DNA from: Rhypophila decipiens
Taxonomy: Eukaryota; Ascomycota; Sordariomycetes; Sordariales; Naviculisporaceae
Direction of reading: 5' to 3'
Assembly (NCBI GenBank): GCA_033297075.1
Contig: MU858137.1
Coordinates: 1 to 64,000, forward strand
Length of the DNA stretch: 64,000 nucleotides
Below, piece after piece: positions 1 to 10,874 of the stretch. The position numbers and the translations under genes were made by a program. Position 1 is the stretch's first letter. Each line of letters starts with the position of its first letter. The notes below the pieces were generated by a model. That model saw only the letters and a program-made list of their open reading frames with translations, searched no databases and was not told where the DNA came from.

Positions 1-96
1 TACCCCGTCCCATCTCTACCCCGTCCCATCTCTACCCCGTCCCATCTCTACCCCGTCCCATCTCTACCCCGTCCCATCTCTACCCCGTCCCATCTA
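1..96. repeat. 16-bp tandem repeat, about six copies
   Basis: The unit TACCCCGTCCCATCTC repeats head to tail six times without visible mismatch and is cut by the left edge of the window, so the array probably continues outside. It lies beyond the 3' end of the alpha-actinin gene. No coding reading is plausible. Confidence 0.95.
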
Positions 97-782
97 CCCT
101 CTCAAATTCAAGAAAAAAGAAAAAAGAAAAAAAGGAAGAGGGAATGAGACGGCCATGCTATGCTATACTAAACTAAATAAAAGAAACCCCATACAAAAGA
201 GAAAAAGAAAACCAGGACAGCGAATGAGTGAATCACAGAGTAACAAACAAAAATGCAAAAAGGAAAGAGAAAGAGAAAGAGAAGTAAGAAAGCATGCGTA
301 ACTAAAGTGATATATAAAACCCTCCCCCCCAGCAAAATACCATAGGTGCTTGCTTGTGGGTGGGTTAATAAAAAAGGGAATAATAAAAGATGTACCTATA
401 ATGGTTGACGTTTGTACGTTTAATGTCAAGACGGAAAATGAAAAAAAGGAAATTGCGCGCCGCAGCAGCAAGGCAAACCAGTCAACTTAACCCACAACAT
501 TGCCAGCTAGCAGAAACCCAAGGTCGATGCATACCTTTTGGCAAGAAATTTTTTTGTTGTTGGGAGTAAACAAGTCTCTCGGGTTTGTTCAAAACAACAC
601 ACAAAAACTCGACCACCCCTTAACCAAGTGAGTAAGGATGGATGTATGACCCCCCCAATTTCATGCCTACCTATCCAGCACATGCAACCTTACCCAAACC
701 GAGACCTCTATCCTTCCAGTGCAGTCTCCAAGCAGCTGGTAATCCAAACAAAGGAAATAAAAAAAAGTAGGTGGTTAGTGGG
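97..782. other. 3' flank of alpha-actinin, no gene seen
   Basis: A purine-rich stretch (around 110-140 and 180-300) is followed by unremarkable sequence. The open frames here are short or come from the low-complexity A/G tracts. It probably includes the 3' UTR of the gene that ends at 783. Confidence 0.6.
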
Positions 783-3476
783 TTAATGGAACCCATTAAC
801 CTTTCCACTGACAGGTTGACTCCCACTCCCCGACCCCGGCCTCACCGCCGCCGCCGTCCCCGTACCAAGATGCTTAGTAGGACTCATACTGCGCCCAGCA
901 CTCTCATCACTAATCAGCTTCTCCATAAACTTGATATAGTCATACTGCGCCTGCCCGCGATCAGCCTGCATATCCGGCCCTTGATGGAGGGGTATAATCT
1001 CAACAAGCTTATCGATAACCTCATCTGGCACAAGCGAATGCCGCAGATCCATCTCGGTAACGTAAGGCTTCCCATCGGCCACTTCCCGAAAACTCTGAAA
1101 CACCTGCTCGGCTGTATTCTGGTCCTCGGTTACTTCGACCATGAAGCGGATAAACTGCTCAAATGTGACGCGATCGCCTCGTCCACCCGAGGTGGCGATG
1201 AAGTACTCGTGCATTTCGTCTTCGGAGAATACCAACCCCAGAGATGCCAGCGCTGCGCTGAATTCCAGCTCGGCGAGGGTATTGCTGTCGTCGCGGTCAA
1301 AATGCCGAAAGACCGACTCGAATTCTTCGAGCTGGATGGGCGTGAGGTTGGTCATGTCCCGCGCTACCATTTGGTTCTGGAGGAAAGAGAGCTTCTTGGA
1401 TACAGAGGCTTTGACTAGGGAGAGCTCGTAGCCGAGCTCGTCGTAGGTGTAGGTCGTGAAATCGTTCTCTTCAATGTTGGCTTCTTGGCATTTGGCGTCT
1501 ACAACGGCGATTGCCTCCAGGTAGGCGTCCAGGGGCGGGAGGTTGTCTGAGAGCTTGCGGACGTGGTGGAGCTGGTCTTCTACGTCGCCTTCTAGGCCGG
1601 AGATGGCTAATTGGATTGTGTTGAGGGCCAGGGCGAAATCGTTGGCTTTGTCGGCGAAGGATTTTCGTAACGCGTTTTTTATGCTAATATGAATGTAAGT
1701 TTGGGTGTTAAAAAAAGGGGTATGTGGAGCGGCAACACGTACTCTCTGATGGTTTCGTTGATTAGTTGACCACGAACCATCTCAGATTTGGTCAGGTTCG
1801 TCCACTCCCGGTCCATCATCTCTAGACTGAGCTCTTTTGGTGGCTCGTACGGTCGCAGCCGGTAGGTACCCAATTTTGTCTTGATGTTGCCGAGCAGAGT
1901 GGCAAGCTCGGTCTTTTCCGCCACCCATTCTCTCTTTAGCCCTCTTTTATAGTTGGAAAACTCGGTCGCCTGCTTTTTCGCATCCGTATATGTTCCCTCG
2001 AATTTGGACGTCTGCCAACTCTGGATTTGCTCCCGCATCGCTTTCAAGAGAGCCGCCATTCTCCGCTCGTAGGCGTGCTGCATCTCCCACGCCCCTTGCA
2101 TATTGTTCACAAACTTTTCTACACGGCGGCCGGCGTTCTCGACCTTTTCCATTTGCGAGAAGGCGTGGAACCAATAGGCGATATACGTCATCAAACTCCT
2201 CTCGTCGGGCTTCGCTACGTCACAAACATCTTCCACGTCGAGGAGCTTGGGGATACCGATCTCCTTATGCGCGATATCGAACGCCATCTGCATGTTTCCG
2301 CGGTGGTCTGACTTGTCCAGGGCATCGTAGTCGATCAAATCGGGTCGGTGGATATCGAGCAAGGCGCAAAAGGCCAGACCATCGTTCCAGCTCTGGCTGA
2401 AATCCCGGACGTCGACTTCATCGTAGCACGCCGTCTTTCTTTGACACCATAGTAGTAAACCTTCCTTGGCCGTCATGCCCTCCTCGTTGATGTCGTTAAT
2501 GGTGAATCTCAGAATTAGAGTCCATATTAGACCTAGGATAATCTTTCGGTTGCCATCCACTACATCTTCGGCGCCAATATTGGTCATCTGGATACCGCGG
2601 GATTTGATAAAGTTGAGGGCGAGATTGGCATTCTCGAATCGTTGCACGCGTAGCTTGGGCTTGGCGGCATAGCGACCGAGCGACTCGCTGGAGAGGCATT
2701 CCAGCAAGTGAATGAGTATAACCTGATCCGACGCAAGGCTTCTATTAGGTACGGTCCAAGCACAAGGACACCTCCAGAGATATCGCACAGCCGGACAAAC
2801 TTACACCATCGCTCAAATCCTTGACCAGGTCCTTGACCTCAAGATCTCGTATTTCCAACTTGGTGTTCAACCACTTTGTAAAGGTCTTTTGCTGGACCGT
2901 GATCCATCTTTGCTGCTCGGCAAAGGCCATCCTGGTGAGGCCCTGCTCGTGGGGCGGTTCGGTGGCAGCAAGGGCGTTGGCGGGGCTGGAGGAAGCCCTG
3001 TGGAAGCGGGTTTTCTTGTTTCCCTCCCTCTTGCTTGCGATCGCTAGGCTAGTCGAGCCTGAACGCTGCACACGGGCTGCATGCAGGGACTTTGCGTCTC
3101 GTCTTGTCCGGGTCGCGGGTCTCTGCGGCGAGCTGTCAAGTGAGGGCGGAAGTCCGTACGAGGAGACGCTACTGATGATAGAGGAGCGGCGCGAGTCAAG
3201 ATCGGACCAGGTCGAGTGTTCGGATGAAGATGCGACCGACTGGATCGACAGCGAGAGTGGGCGACGGCTCGATCCAGCGATTTCTTGGTAGTTCAGACTG
3301 AGATTTGCGGTAATGAGAGTGGTTGGTGTGCTTCTTGCGTTGCTGGCTCCTGACTGGCCCTGGTTGTGTAATAAACAATCATCCAATTCAGGGAACTTTT
3401 CCCTCTCGCTGCTGTTGCTGGGCGGGTGCACTGACGGCTGCCCGCCAGAGCTGTCAACAAGCCCCACTCCCGACAT
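783..3476 (-). CDS. acnA: alpha-actinin
   Basis: This gene encodes an actin-filament cross-linker that acts in cortical actin, septation and polarised growth. The minus-strand model has three exons; introns at 2723-2804 (82 nt, GTAAGT) and 1684-1742 (59 nt, GTACGT) give 850 aa. After a Ser-rich N-terminal region of about 185 residues come two calponin-homology domains (from about residue 190; WITVQQKTFTKWLN, LRVQRFENANLALNFIKSRG, then WNDGLAFCALLDIHRPDLID), then two spectrin-like coiled segments, then EF hands (first loop DRDDSNTLAELE keeps most Ca ligands; the second is degenerate). Known fungal alpha-actinins start almost directly at the first CH domain, so the N-terminal extension is unusual. 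An internal ATG at 2930 (MAFAEQQRW) would give the usual short form. A tail of about 35 Gly/Ser-rich residues follows the EF hands. Confidence 0.93.
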
Positions 3477-5682
3477 GCTGGCGGCACTCTAGTGGCTGGT
3501 CCTCGGCGAATTGCCGTTGCGATTGCAGGGGCTCTCGGCTGCTGTGGCGTTATCGATAACGGTTGGGCTGCTGGGAGCTGCGGGGAACTCGAACCCTGTT
3601 AGTGGTTGCAGGGGTTTAAGCGCTGCTCGAAGCTTAATTTGAGCCCAAAGTATCCTTGGAGCACGTCTAGCTTCAACGTTCAATCGATCTCGAGAATGGA
3701 CTTTGAGAAGCATCATGCGACAGAAGCCGGTCAAGAATAGGGACGACGGCTGGATATGCTCTGGTTTAATACCATCTGCAACGGCTCTCACACTCCGTGA
3801 AAGGACAATATTCAGGTACCTCCCGGCAGAGGAACGAACGTTGGTCAGGATCTCTTGGCACATATGCTCAGGCTGAAACACTCCCCGTACCTGAGGGACA
3901 CCTTTTCGACCTTGTGGGATCTGCAAATCAGATCGATGGGCCGGCCATCTCATTCTAATCCTCCCGCGGCACCATTTTTGTTGTTCATGCACGTCAACCC
4001 AACCGAGGACTGCCTGTATGCAGCTGGGCTGAGCTAGACAGGCCTCGGTGATGATCATGAGTTGGGCTTGTTGACATGAGATGATGGCATTGAAGGCTTG
4101 CTCCCTGATGTTAACTGCGCGGCCGATCAAAGGTGGGAGAAGACGAGCAACGAACCCCCTTTCGAATCGACAACAGCGTCAACATAATATTCTCCGGCGA
4201 TTCCTTCCAGCGTCGTAAACATGCTCGCCAGAGACCCCGAAACGTCAAACAGTAGTCGAAAAACACCGCCGTTATTTGTCAAGGGATATAGCCTGGGGAA
4301 AATAAATCCAGCCAGGCAAATCCTCTAAATCCTGCTCTGATTGGGCCTTCCTGGAAGCCCTTGACACATCTGGGGGGGTTTTATACATCCACTGACAACC
4401 GCAACCGAAGAATGGAAACTCGGCTGGGAACGGTCCTCTATCTAGGCAGAATGGGCAGGGAGTTTCATCGACATTACCGGTGGTAACTTTGGGGTCAGAA
4501 ACGCACGACCGGGCCGTTGTAAGCCGCCATGGAACAACCGCATCATGCATGAACCCCGGTCCCACTCACGGGCGAACAGACAACGGCATCTACGATCGTA
4601 CAGCAGCTGCCACTTTAGCCCTCGAAAAATTCGAGTTTGGATTTATGGCCGTCTCTCAGTAATACCTTTCTTCTAAGCTACGAACGTTGAAGATTCGTCA
4701 TCAACGATCGATTTCGATCTTGGCTGTCCTGAGAGAGGATCGAGAACAAGTCGTTGCTTCCTTCATTACCATTTCACTCGAGAGGACACAGGCAATCCGG
4801 ACTCCTTCCTCCAATGCGGCTCAAGCGATCTACAACGTTCCAGATCCATCATCCATGCCACAGAAAAGCACCTGCCATCCCACCTTCTATGACAATGGTA
4901 TCAATGGAACATATCCCAATGATCTTCCCGAGCCGATGTCATGTGCAAGAAAAGCATTCTTCCCTTTGGGAAGTGACCAGTGGCACGGAAAAGGAGAGAG
5001 ACCAGTTCTTGCCTTTCAAGCCTGCTCGTATATGCAGCCGTTTCATGCTCGTGATGTTTGCATGACTGAACCCTGGGCCCAGACACTGTCAGAAGGAAGG
5101 AGGAGAATGAGTCGAAACAGGACTCTGCAGTCATGGATTCACATGCCGGTATACTTTCTTCTTTTGTCCCCCTTCCAGAAGATAAGCAGGAGCGAACGGT
5201 CCATCACAACAGAGCTGGCCAGCATACGGATGGGACTGCTTCTTTTGGTGTATTTGATGAACACATATCATCACTTCTTTTTAGACACATTCATATCGTG
5301 TTAAATAAGGCGCCCAATGTACAGGCACCAGTCCTCTAGTATACGGGCACCAGTCTCCGTATATACAGGCACTACTTTTGTTTGTTGGAATGGAGCCTTT
5401 AACTGGCCGGAATAAATACCTTGACTGGTTCCTTGCTTTTGCAAAAGAACACAAACTATATGAAGTAGGTTCTGAGTTCGCTCATTCCGTTTGGGAGCGG
5501 TCCTTCCCATCGAGTTCCCGTCCACGTCATGAGACTTCCAGGTTCCCTCCTTCCGGTCTGACCTACGCTCGAGGAACCTGCCTGCCATTCTTCTTTTGAC
5601 TTTCAACCCGTGCTGGACCATGAAGTCATGACTGAACCGACGTCAAGAAGCTGGCGGCAGTCGCCCTCGCCCATCGCCAGAG

Positions 5683-5689
5683 TATAAAT
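5683..5689 (+). promoter_or_regulatory. TATA box of the secreted-protein gene
   Basis: TATAAAT lies about 220 bp before the ATG at 5910 and just before a pyrimidine-rich stretch (5700-5740), as is common near fungal transcription starts. Inferred from sequence only. Confidence 0.4.
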
Positions 5690-5740
5690 CCCCCCAATTC
5701 TTTTCTTTCTTTTTTTCTTCCCTCCAAACCACTCCATCAG

Positions 5741-5837
5741 CTTCCCTGGGCCAACATCTTCCCTGGGCCAACATCTTCCCTGGGCCAACATCTTCCCTGG
5801 GCCAACATCTTCATCATCGGCTTCTCTTGGCCAACAT
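5741..5837 (+). repeat. 17-bp tandem repeat in the leader of the secreted-protein gene
   Basis: CTTCCCTGGGCCAACAT repeats four times exactly (5741-5808). A diverged fifth copy lies at 5821-5837, and CTTCATCATC-like sequence follows both the last exact copy and the fifth. The array falls between the TATA box and the ATG at 5910, so it is probably in the 5' UTR. Confidence 0.93.
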
Positions 5838-5909
5838 TTTCATCATCAACCTTTCTCTTTTTTGGACTCAGTCATCATCACTCTTCATTGACCTTCGACA
5901 GCCCACATC

Positions 5910-7637
5910 ATGCGGTCGTCCATCTTCAAGGCCACCATCCTCGCCGTCACGGCATTCGGCCCCAACGGCACCGTTGCGAGCCCGATCCAGGACCAGAGCG
6001 GAGACCCCAACCCACAGCTTGTGCCCCCTGGTTCCGATGGCTGGGAGCCATTTCTACTTCCGCCGCTCTTGCCACCCTCAATCAAGCCACCGTCTTTCAC
6101 GACAAAACCAACCACTTCCAGACTCGTGACTCGGGAACAAGAGACTCCAAAGGCTGCGGCTCCTTCTGCTGCTCCATTCGCTCGCGAAGCTCTTGCCACT
6201 CAGTATGACGTCGAATTCAGGTTTCATATAAAAGAGTGGATTTGCCGGGTTGGTGGGAAACCGGAGTCTGGTGTCTTGCATCACTTGCCCGACCCGCCGT
6301 ACGAAATGCACCCGACACCGATCCACGTCAGTCTCACCAGGGGCAGCCTTGCATGCTGGAAGACTGCCGTTGGTAGTCCTCCTCCCCAGTACTTTGATGT
6401 ACAAGAAGAGCCTAATTTCGAAGTGGTTATGCACAAAGACGGCAAGGGATTGCGTATATTGGCGCCCGGTGGCTGCGGCGGGATGTTCGACGAGATGTGG
6501 TACTTTTTTTCTTGTTCCCCGGGCTGGTTGGATGTCGAAACATGGCACCTGATTGACGAGGAGAAGGCATCACATATTGGAGCTGGAGACCATGGAGCCA
6601 TCGCGAGATTGGCCACTCGGGAACAAGACACTCGACATATTGCGGCTCCTCTTCAACGCGAGACTGCTGTCGTTGCTGCTCCATTCACTGGCGACACTCT
6701 TCTCGGTCAACTCAAGGATTCTTCCTGGAAACCCATCGAACAGCGACAGAGAATCGAGATCCAACTTATCCTACAAGATGGTGCCCTAGGACCTCGTCGC
6801 TGCACGCTCTCTGGACGCTACAAGTCTGGCGAATTCCCCGACCGGTCATTGTATGACGGATCGGGTGAGCTGAATTCGATTCATGTCAATCTCACCGACG
6901 CCATATTTCGGTGCGAACCGATGCCGGATTTTTTCGCCCCTTCGCCTGCTCAGTATTTCGAATTCCGAAAAATGTTCAACTTGTTTGCTCAAGTGAACAA
7001 TTCTGGTATGCATCTCGTGGGAGACCCAGGTTCTACATCAGGGTGTTATGTCCCGGAAGGCGAGTTCCGTTGCTTTTTCAAGGGCGAGGTGGAATGGAGA
7101 GTTTGGCGCCTGGGTAAAGATGACAGAACACACCTCGAAGGCGTAGCAAAGCTATTGGGTGAGTTGCGATCAGGTGAGAGGTAGGACTCTCGTCCCCACT
7201 ACGTCAAGCCCGCACGACCAAGGAATCCGAGAGCCTGGGTGATTATTGCGGGAAGTCGCTCCTGCAAGCTCGTGGGGGACATTCAATCTGAGGATCTCCG
7301 TGAAGGTGGCAATTTTTACCATCTCACCGACGCCGGGTGGGAATGCCGCAAAGATGGCGCCCGCCAGCCTGCTCAGTATACTGATTTCCGAAAAGATTGG
7401 CGCAACGGAATAGACTTGTTTATGCAGGATGACGATTGGGCCCTCCGCCTAGTGGGACATGCTGATGATAGCAAGTGTTATCTCCCGAAAGGCGCCTTCG
7501 GTTGCAATTTTGAGAGCTTGGACGTGGAGATGTTCTGGCTAAATGCAGATGAGAGAGCACATCTCGATCATGTGGCGAAGTTAAGGGATGAGGTGCGACG
7601 AGATGGTCTTGAACACGACATCGACTGGATGGCTTGA
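5910..7637 (+). CDS. secreted three-module cysteine-patterned protein, unknown function
   Basis: I do not recognise this family. The first ATG begins a hydrophobic N-terminus typical of a signal peptide (cleavage probably near VAS-PI, residue 24), then a Pro-rich linker. Three related modules follow (about residues 100-210, 282-400 and the C-terminal 130). Each has four cysteines. C2-C3 and C3-C4 spacings are 44 and 9 in modules 2 and 3, and 40 and 13 in module 1. Shared signs are P-x-QYF/T-D-F-R-K and W-x-V-W-like ends; modules 1 and 2 are each preceded by an xTREQ[ED]T-x-AAP linker. A TAG at 7182-7184 interrupts the frame between modules 2 and 3. An intron 7159-7233 (GTGAGT to GAG, 75 nt) or 7174-7233 would remove it in frame and give about 550 aa. 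Without splicing the protein is 424 aa with two modules. Secretion is inferred; an effector or wall-associated role is only a possibility. Confidence 0.7.
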
Positions 7638-8111
7638 ATTTGGGAGTCGGAGCAGTGGGTGAAGGGTAATGGGACTTGGTGCGCGGCCGAGGCTAGACAT
7701 AGCATTAATGAGTATCCTAATTGATCCTAATATCATTCTCGTACATGTCATGGGCCGCAACCTAGTGATTTGTTGTTTTTTATTTTGGACTTCGAAGCCA
7801 TCCCAGATCTCGAGCCCATATGAGGTACTCGGATAGATAGGTAGGTGGATGGATGGATGGGGAAGTGGGTTGAGAAGTGGGATATATGCACGTGGGTGTG
7901 AGGATGAGGAACCATGAATGGGTATGGCTGACCGAGACGTTCTCGGGTACTTTATCAGGCTTGTTCATAAACACAATGAATGACAAGTCTAGAACTCAGA
8001 CAGCATTCTTTGTCTGACTAGGCATCTACCTACCCACCTAGATACCTTGGCTGTATCACAGCCATTGGAAATCTCGCATCAAAAGAAAACACGTCTCTAT
8101 AAAGCAGAGAT
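7638..8111. other. intergenic, between convergent genes
   Basis: It should hold both 3' UTRs. A short GGAT microsatellite sits at about 7848-7860. Nothing else is visible. Confidence 0.6.
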
Positions 8112-10313
8112 TCACAGACCACCCTGCAGCGCAGAGAGAGCCAACCGGACCTCATCAAGAGCCTCGAACAATGAGTTTGAGCCACTAGAGTTATCTCCTC
8201 CTCCCTTTTCGGTATTAACAGACGACGACGACGACGACGACGATGAAGATAACATCAATAACCAAGAATTAACCTGCTCGGCGATTCCTACAAGCGCAGC
8301 AATGGTATGTCGATATCGTTTTTGGATTATGCCCCTGTGGCTGCGTTCCAATAAAGAGGTGGAGAGTTGCAGGGCGGCGATTTGGAATTCGGGAATTATT
8401 ATTATTTCCCCATCTGTCCCATCTGCCCCTACTGATTGGGTTGCTGGGGGAGGGGGGATGTAAATAGACGATATCTTTGTGACCAGGTCGAGCCATTCCT
8501 CTTGTGGGGCTGGTTCTTTTGATTCTGCGAGGGGGAGGAGGATGCGTATGATTTCTAGGCCTCGGGATGCTGCCCCGGCGACTTGTTGGGTTTGGACGGC
8601 AGAAGTTTGGTGGGAGAGGTACGAGGATGTGGAGTTTAGGATGGTGAGCAAGTCGGAGGAGAGGACTTGCCATCCTTTGTTTTCGAGGAAGGATTCTACG
8701 CCGGTGGGATTGTCCGAGTTGATGGAGGTTAGGATTGTGCCTTCTAGCGCGGCTAGGATGGGGCGGCGGAAGTCGAGTTGTTTGGAGGTAACCGCATTGG
8801 CTGGGTGAGATGAGTTTCGGTATAGCTCGACAAACATGTCCATTAACCCGGTTGCTTCTAGACGCAAGACCTCGCCGTCGTCTTCGCGGAGCCAGATTGC
8901 TAGAGCCATTATTGCCGATTCTATTAGCGGGTCCTCGGTTATATTGTCGCCTTTGGAGTCCCATGTTAGGGGGAGGTGGGAGCCTGTGGATGTGTGGACT
9001 GCTCTGGTACGGGAATCGGGATGGAGACCTTGAGCCCCTGCCACTGAGGCGTCGTAGCGATCTCGCAGATACTCGATTGTTAGGGACATTGTTTCCGATA
9101 TGGATTTTCGGAGCTTGAGCAGCAGGTCGGGGGTTATTAGAGTCGTGAAGAGGGATTCATCGGGTGCGTCTGCCGCGGTGAGGAGGTAGCCTATAAAGTT
9201 TGATAGGATGGTGTAGGCTGAGGAGAGCCGGGTCGAGACGGGCTTGTACTCGGGGCTGTTGAGTTTTTCGAGGAGAGATGGGAGACTGGCGCGGAGGTCG
9301 ACTAGGAGGAGGCTGATGAGGACGTAGGAGAAGGGGGCAGTGTCGGAATCCTTGGCTTTGGATTTTCCTTTGTCGTGGTCGAGGAATAGCAGGTCTGGGG
9401 CCAGAGTAGGATAGAGCTGGAGAAGGGTTGCCGTGATGTTGGTCCAGGCTGCTCGGCCTTCTGCGGTGGGCCGACTTTTGACTAGGCCTTGGATGAATGT
9501 GCGGAGGGTTGGTAGCCATTCTGGGTTTTGGGGGACGTCCTGGGAGCATGTTAGATATGAAGAATGAAGAATTGTCGAGAAACGGGGGAAAAGTACCTCT
9601 GGGTCCAAGCTACGTAACAGTTCGGAAAGAAATTCCAGCAGAGTGACGGCGTCTGTTCCCTTAAAAGAGGTTACAAGATTACCAACCGTCTTGTTCAACT
9701 TTGACTTCAAAGCTGTCTTGTCTGACGACGCCAGCATGCCGCCCAGCCAGGCGTGCTCCAGGATCTTGAGCACCAGTTGGTGTGAGGAGGCAATCTCCGT
9801 CAGGGGCGTCAGATCCTCAACCTGGTTGAACTCTTGAGCGCCATCAGGTTGGCTCACCAAAGTCAACAAAGTCTCCAAGACCAGTCTGGTCGTCTCCTCG
9901 GAGCAGTGCAACAGACATGCCACGAGATGCGGTATCCTTCCTATGGCCCGCTTGCCCCTGACGACTTCTGCTGGCAACAACGTGATAAAAGTATGCAAAA
10001 CCGACACGGCCAAATCAAGCATTTCCTGGCCCTGCTTCCCTCCTCCATTCTGATTTTGTGTCTGAGAGCCGGTCTTGATCAAGCGGTCCAGAAATTTGGG
10101 CGAAATGGTTTGCCATACTGCCGTCATTGTATTGACATCCTGTCGGACTTGTTCAGAGTTGTCAAGAAGGCTCTTGAGAAGCGCTAGTCCAACGAATCGT
10201 GATGTATCGTCTTTGGCCGTTAAGAGGGCCTGGATCTTCTGGACGTTGAACTGGTCTTGGCCGGGGGGCACCTCTTGACTCGGCTGGGAGTTTGTGGCTT
10301 GATCCATGTTCAT
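8112..10313 (-). CDS. neurochondrin family protein
   Basis: A long alpha-helical, Leu-rich protein of the neurochondrin family (ARM-like repeats; formerly a DUF1941 annotation in fungi). The fungal role is not established. The frame runs uninterrupted for 733 codons from ATG 10313 (second ATG two codons later) to TGA at 8112. Helical repeats start at about residue 25 and run almost to the end; near the C-terminus is a run of serines coded by the (GAC)n tract at 8221-8240, followed by a Gly/Ser/Asn loop and a final helix. A stretch at about 9543-9600 reads like a 57-nt in-frame intron (GTACTT, branch-like TCTAAC, CCCAG) and may be removed, giving 714 aa. It shares a divergent promoter with the CLC channel gene. 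Confidence 0.85.
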   Translation of the reverse strand: MNMDQATNSQPSQEVPPGQDQFNVQKIQALLTAKDDTSRFVGLALLKSLLDNSEQVRQDVNTMTAVWQTISPKFLDRLIKTGSQTQNQNGGGKQGQEMLDLAVSVLHTFITLLPAEVVRGKRAIGRIPHLVACLLHCSEETTRLVLETLLTLVSQPDGAQEFNQVEDLTPLTEIASSHQLVLKILEHAWLGGMLASSDKTALKSKLNKTVGNLVTSFKGTDAVTLLEFLSELLRSLDPEVLFPRFSTILHSSYLTCSQDVPQNPEWLPTLRTFIQGLVKSRPTAEGRAAWTNITATLLQLYPTLAPDLLFLDHDKGKSKAKDSDTAPFSYVLISLLLVDLRASLPSLLEKLNSPEYKPVSTRLSSAYTILSNFIGYLLTAADAPDESLFTTLITPDLLLKLRKSISETMSLTIEYLRDRYDASVAGAQGLHPDSRTRAVHTSTGSHLPLTWDSKGDNITEDPLIESAIMALAIWLREDDGEVLRLEATGLMDMFVELYRNSSHPANAVTSKQLDFRRPILAALEGTILTSINSDNPTGVESFLENKGWQVLSSDLLTILNSTSSYLSHQTSAVQTQQVAGAASRGLEIIRILLPLAESKEPAPQEEWLDLVTKISSIYIPPPPATQSVGADGTDGEIIIIPEFQIAALQLSTSLLERSHRGIIQKRYRHTIAALVGIAEQVNSWLLMLSSSSSSSSSSVNTEKGGGDNSSGSNSLFEALDEVRLALSALQGGL

Positions 10314-10874
10314 GAAAACCGAGTCCGGTGTTGAAAATGCGGGTCAATTCTTAAGTAAATTTTCATTTCATCAAGCACCTCCAGCCAGCTTGTAGACGTG
10401 GAAACCCGCCGTTTCCATCTCATCCCAAAGCTCGTTACTAATTATCGTTGGTTGATGTATCGATGATGAACCTGCCCGTTTCCCGTTGGAGGAACATTAT
10501 AGTGGAGCCTCGACCTCCGCACGTGCCAAGAATAACCGCTACAGGGCTCATTCAGGGCCATCCTTGACTCCCGTCCAGTAAGAACTCGTACCGATACCAG
10601 CCGCCTTGCATTGCGTCGCTGGTAGGCGGGCTGTAAGCTTTGCCCAGCTGCAGCACCCTCCGATTTACAGACACCTATCTACAATCCGCCTGTGCATGTC
10701 GCCGATACGCACTCACGTCCAGACGGGACGAATTGAGAGAAAGTCGCAAGCTGAGACTGCGACACTTCACCTGTGCAACGACCGACCGCCGCGGGCCCCG
10801 TGGTCAAGATTTCGACAACAGTTTTACCCGCGAACGAGGATGGCGCATGTCTTGTCGCCAAGGATCTCAATATT
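10314..10874. promoter_or_regulatory. divergent promoter, neurochondrin / CLC channel
   Basis: About 560 bp lie between the two start codons. No TATA box is obvious. The right part stays open in the CLC frame upstream of its first ATG (from GTG 10773) but has no in-frame ATG, so it is read as 5' UTR. Confidence 0.5.

Larger units (their letters stand above)
3477..5909. other. intergenic region between divergent genes
   Basis: No gene could be supported. An open frame at 3489-4130 (-) lacks an ATG start and matches nothing I know; one at 4687-5304 (+) starts at TTG. Three imperfect copies of a ~20-bp unit around GGCACCAGTC lie at 5319-5374. The promoter of the downstream secreted protein occupies the right end. 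Confidence 0.55.

Noticed and set aside
163..471. Hydrophobic 102-codon minus frame
   Set aside because: It is the complement of an A/G-rich low-complexity tract; the Phe/Ser/Leu content follows from base composition.
771..1418. Plus-strand frame opposite the alpha-actinin EF-hand exon
   Set aside because: It is a shadow of the well-supported minus-strand gene.
3489..4130. 213-codon minus frame upstream of alpha-actinin
   Set aside because: It has no ATG at its start, no recognisable motif, and lies where the alpha-actinin promoter and leader should be.
4687..5304. 205-codon plus frame
   Set aside because: It begins at TTG, overlaps other open frames of similar quality and shows no domain or signal peptide.
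9543..9600. Possible 57-nt intron in the neurochondrin gene
   Set aside because: The donor GTACTT is poor and the segment is also readable; kept as a note in that gene, not called.
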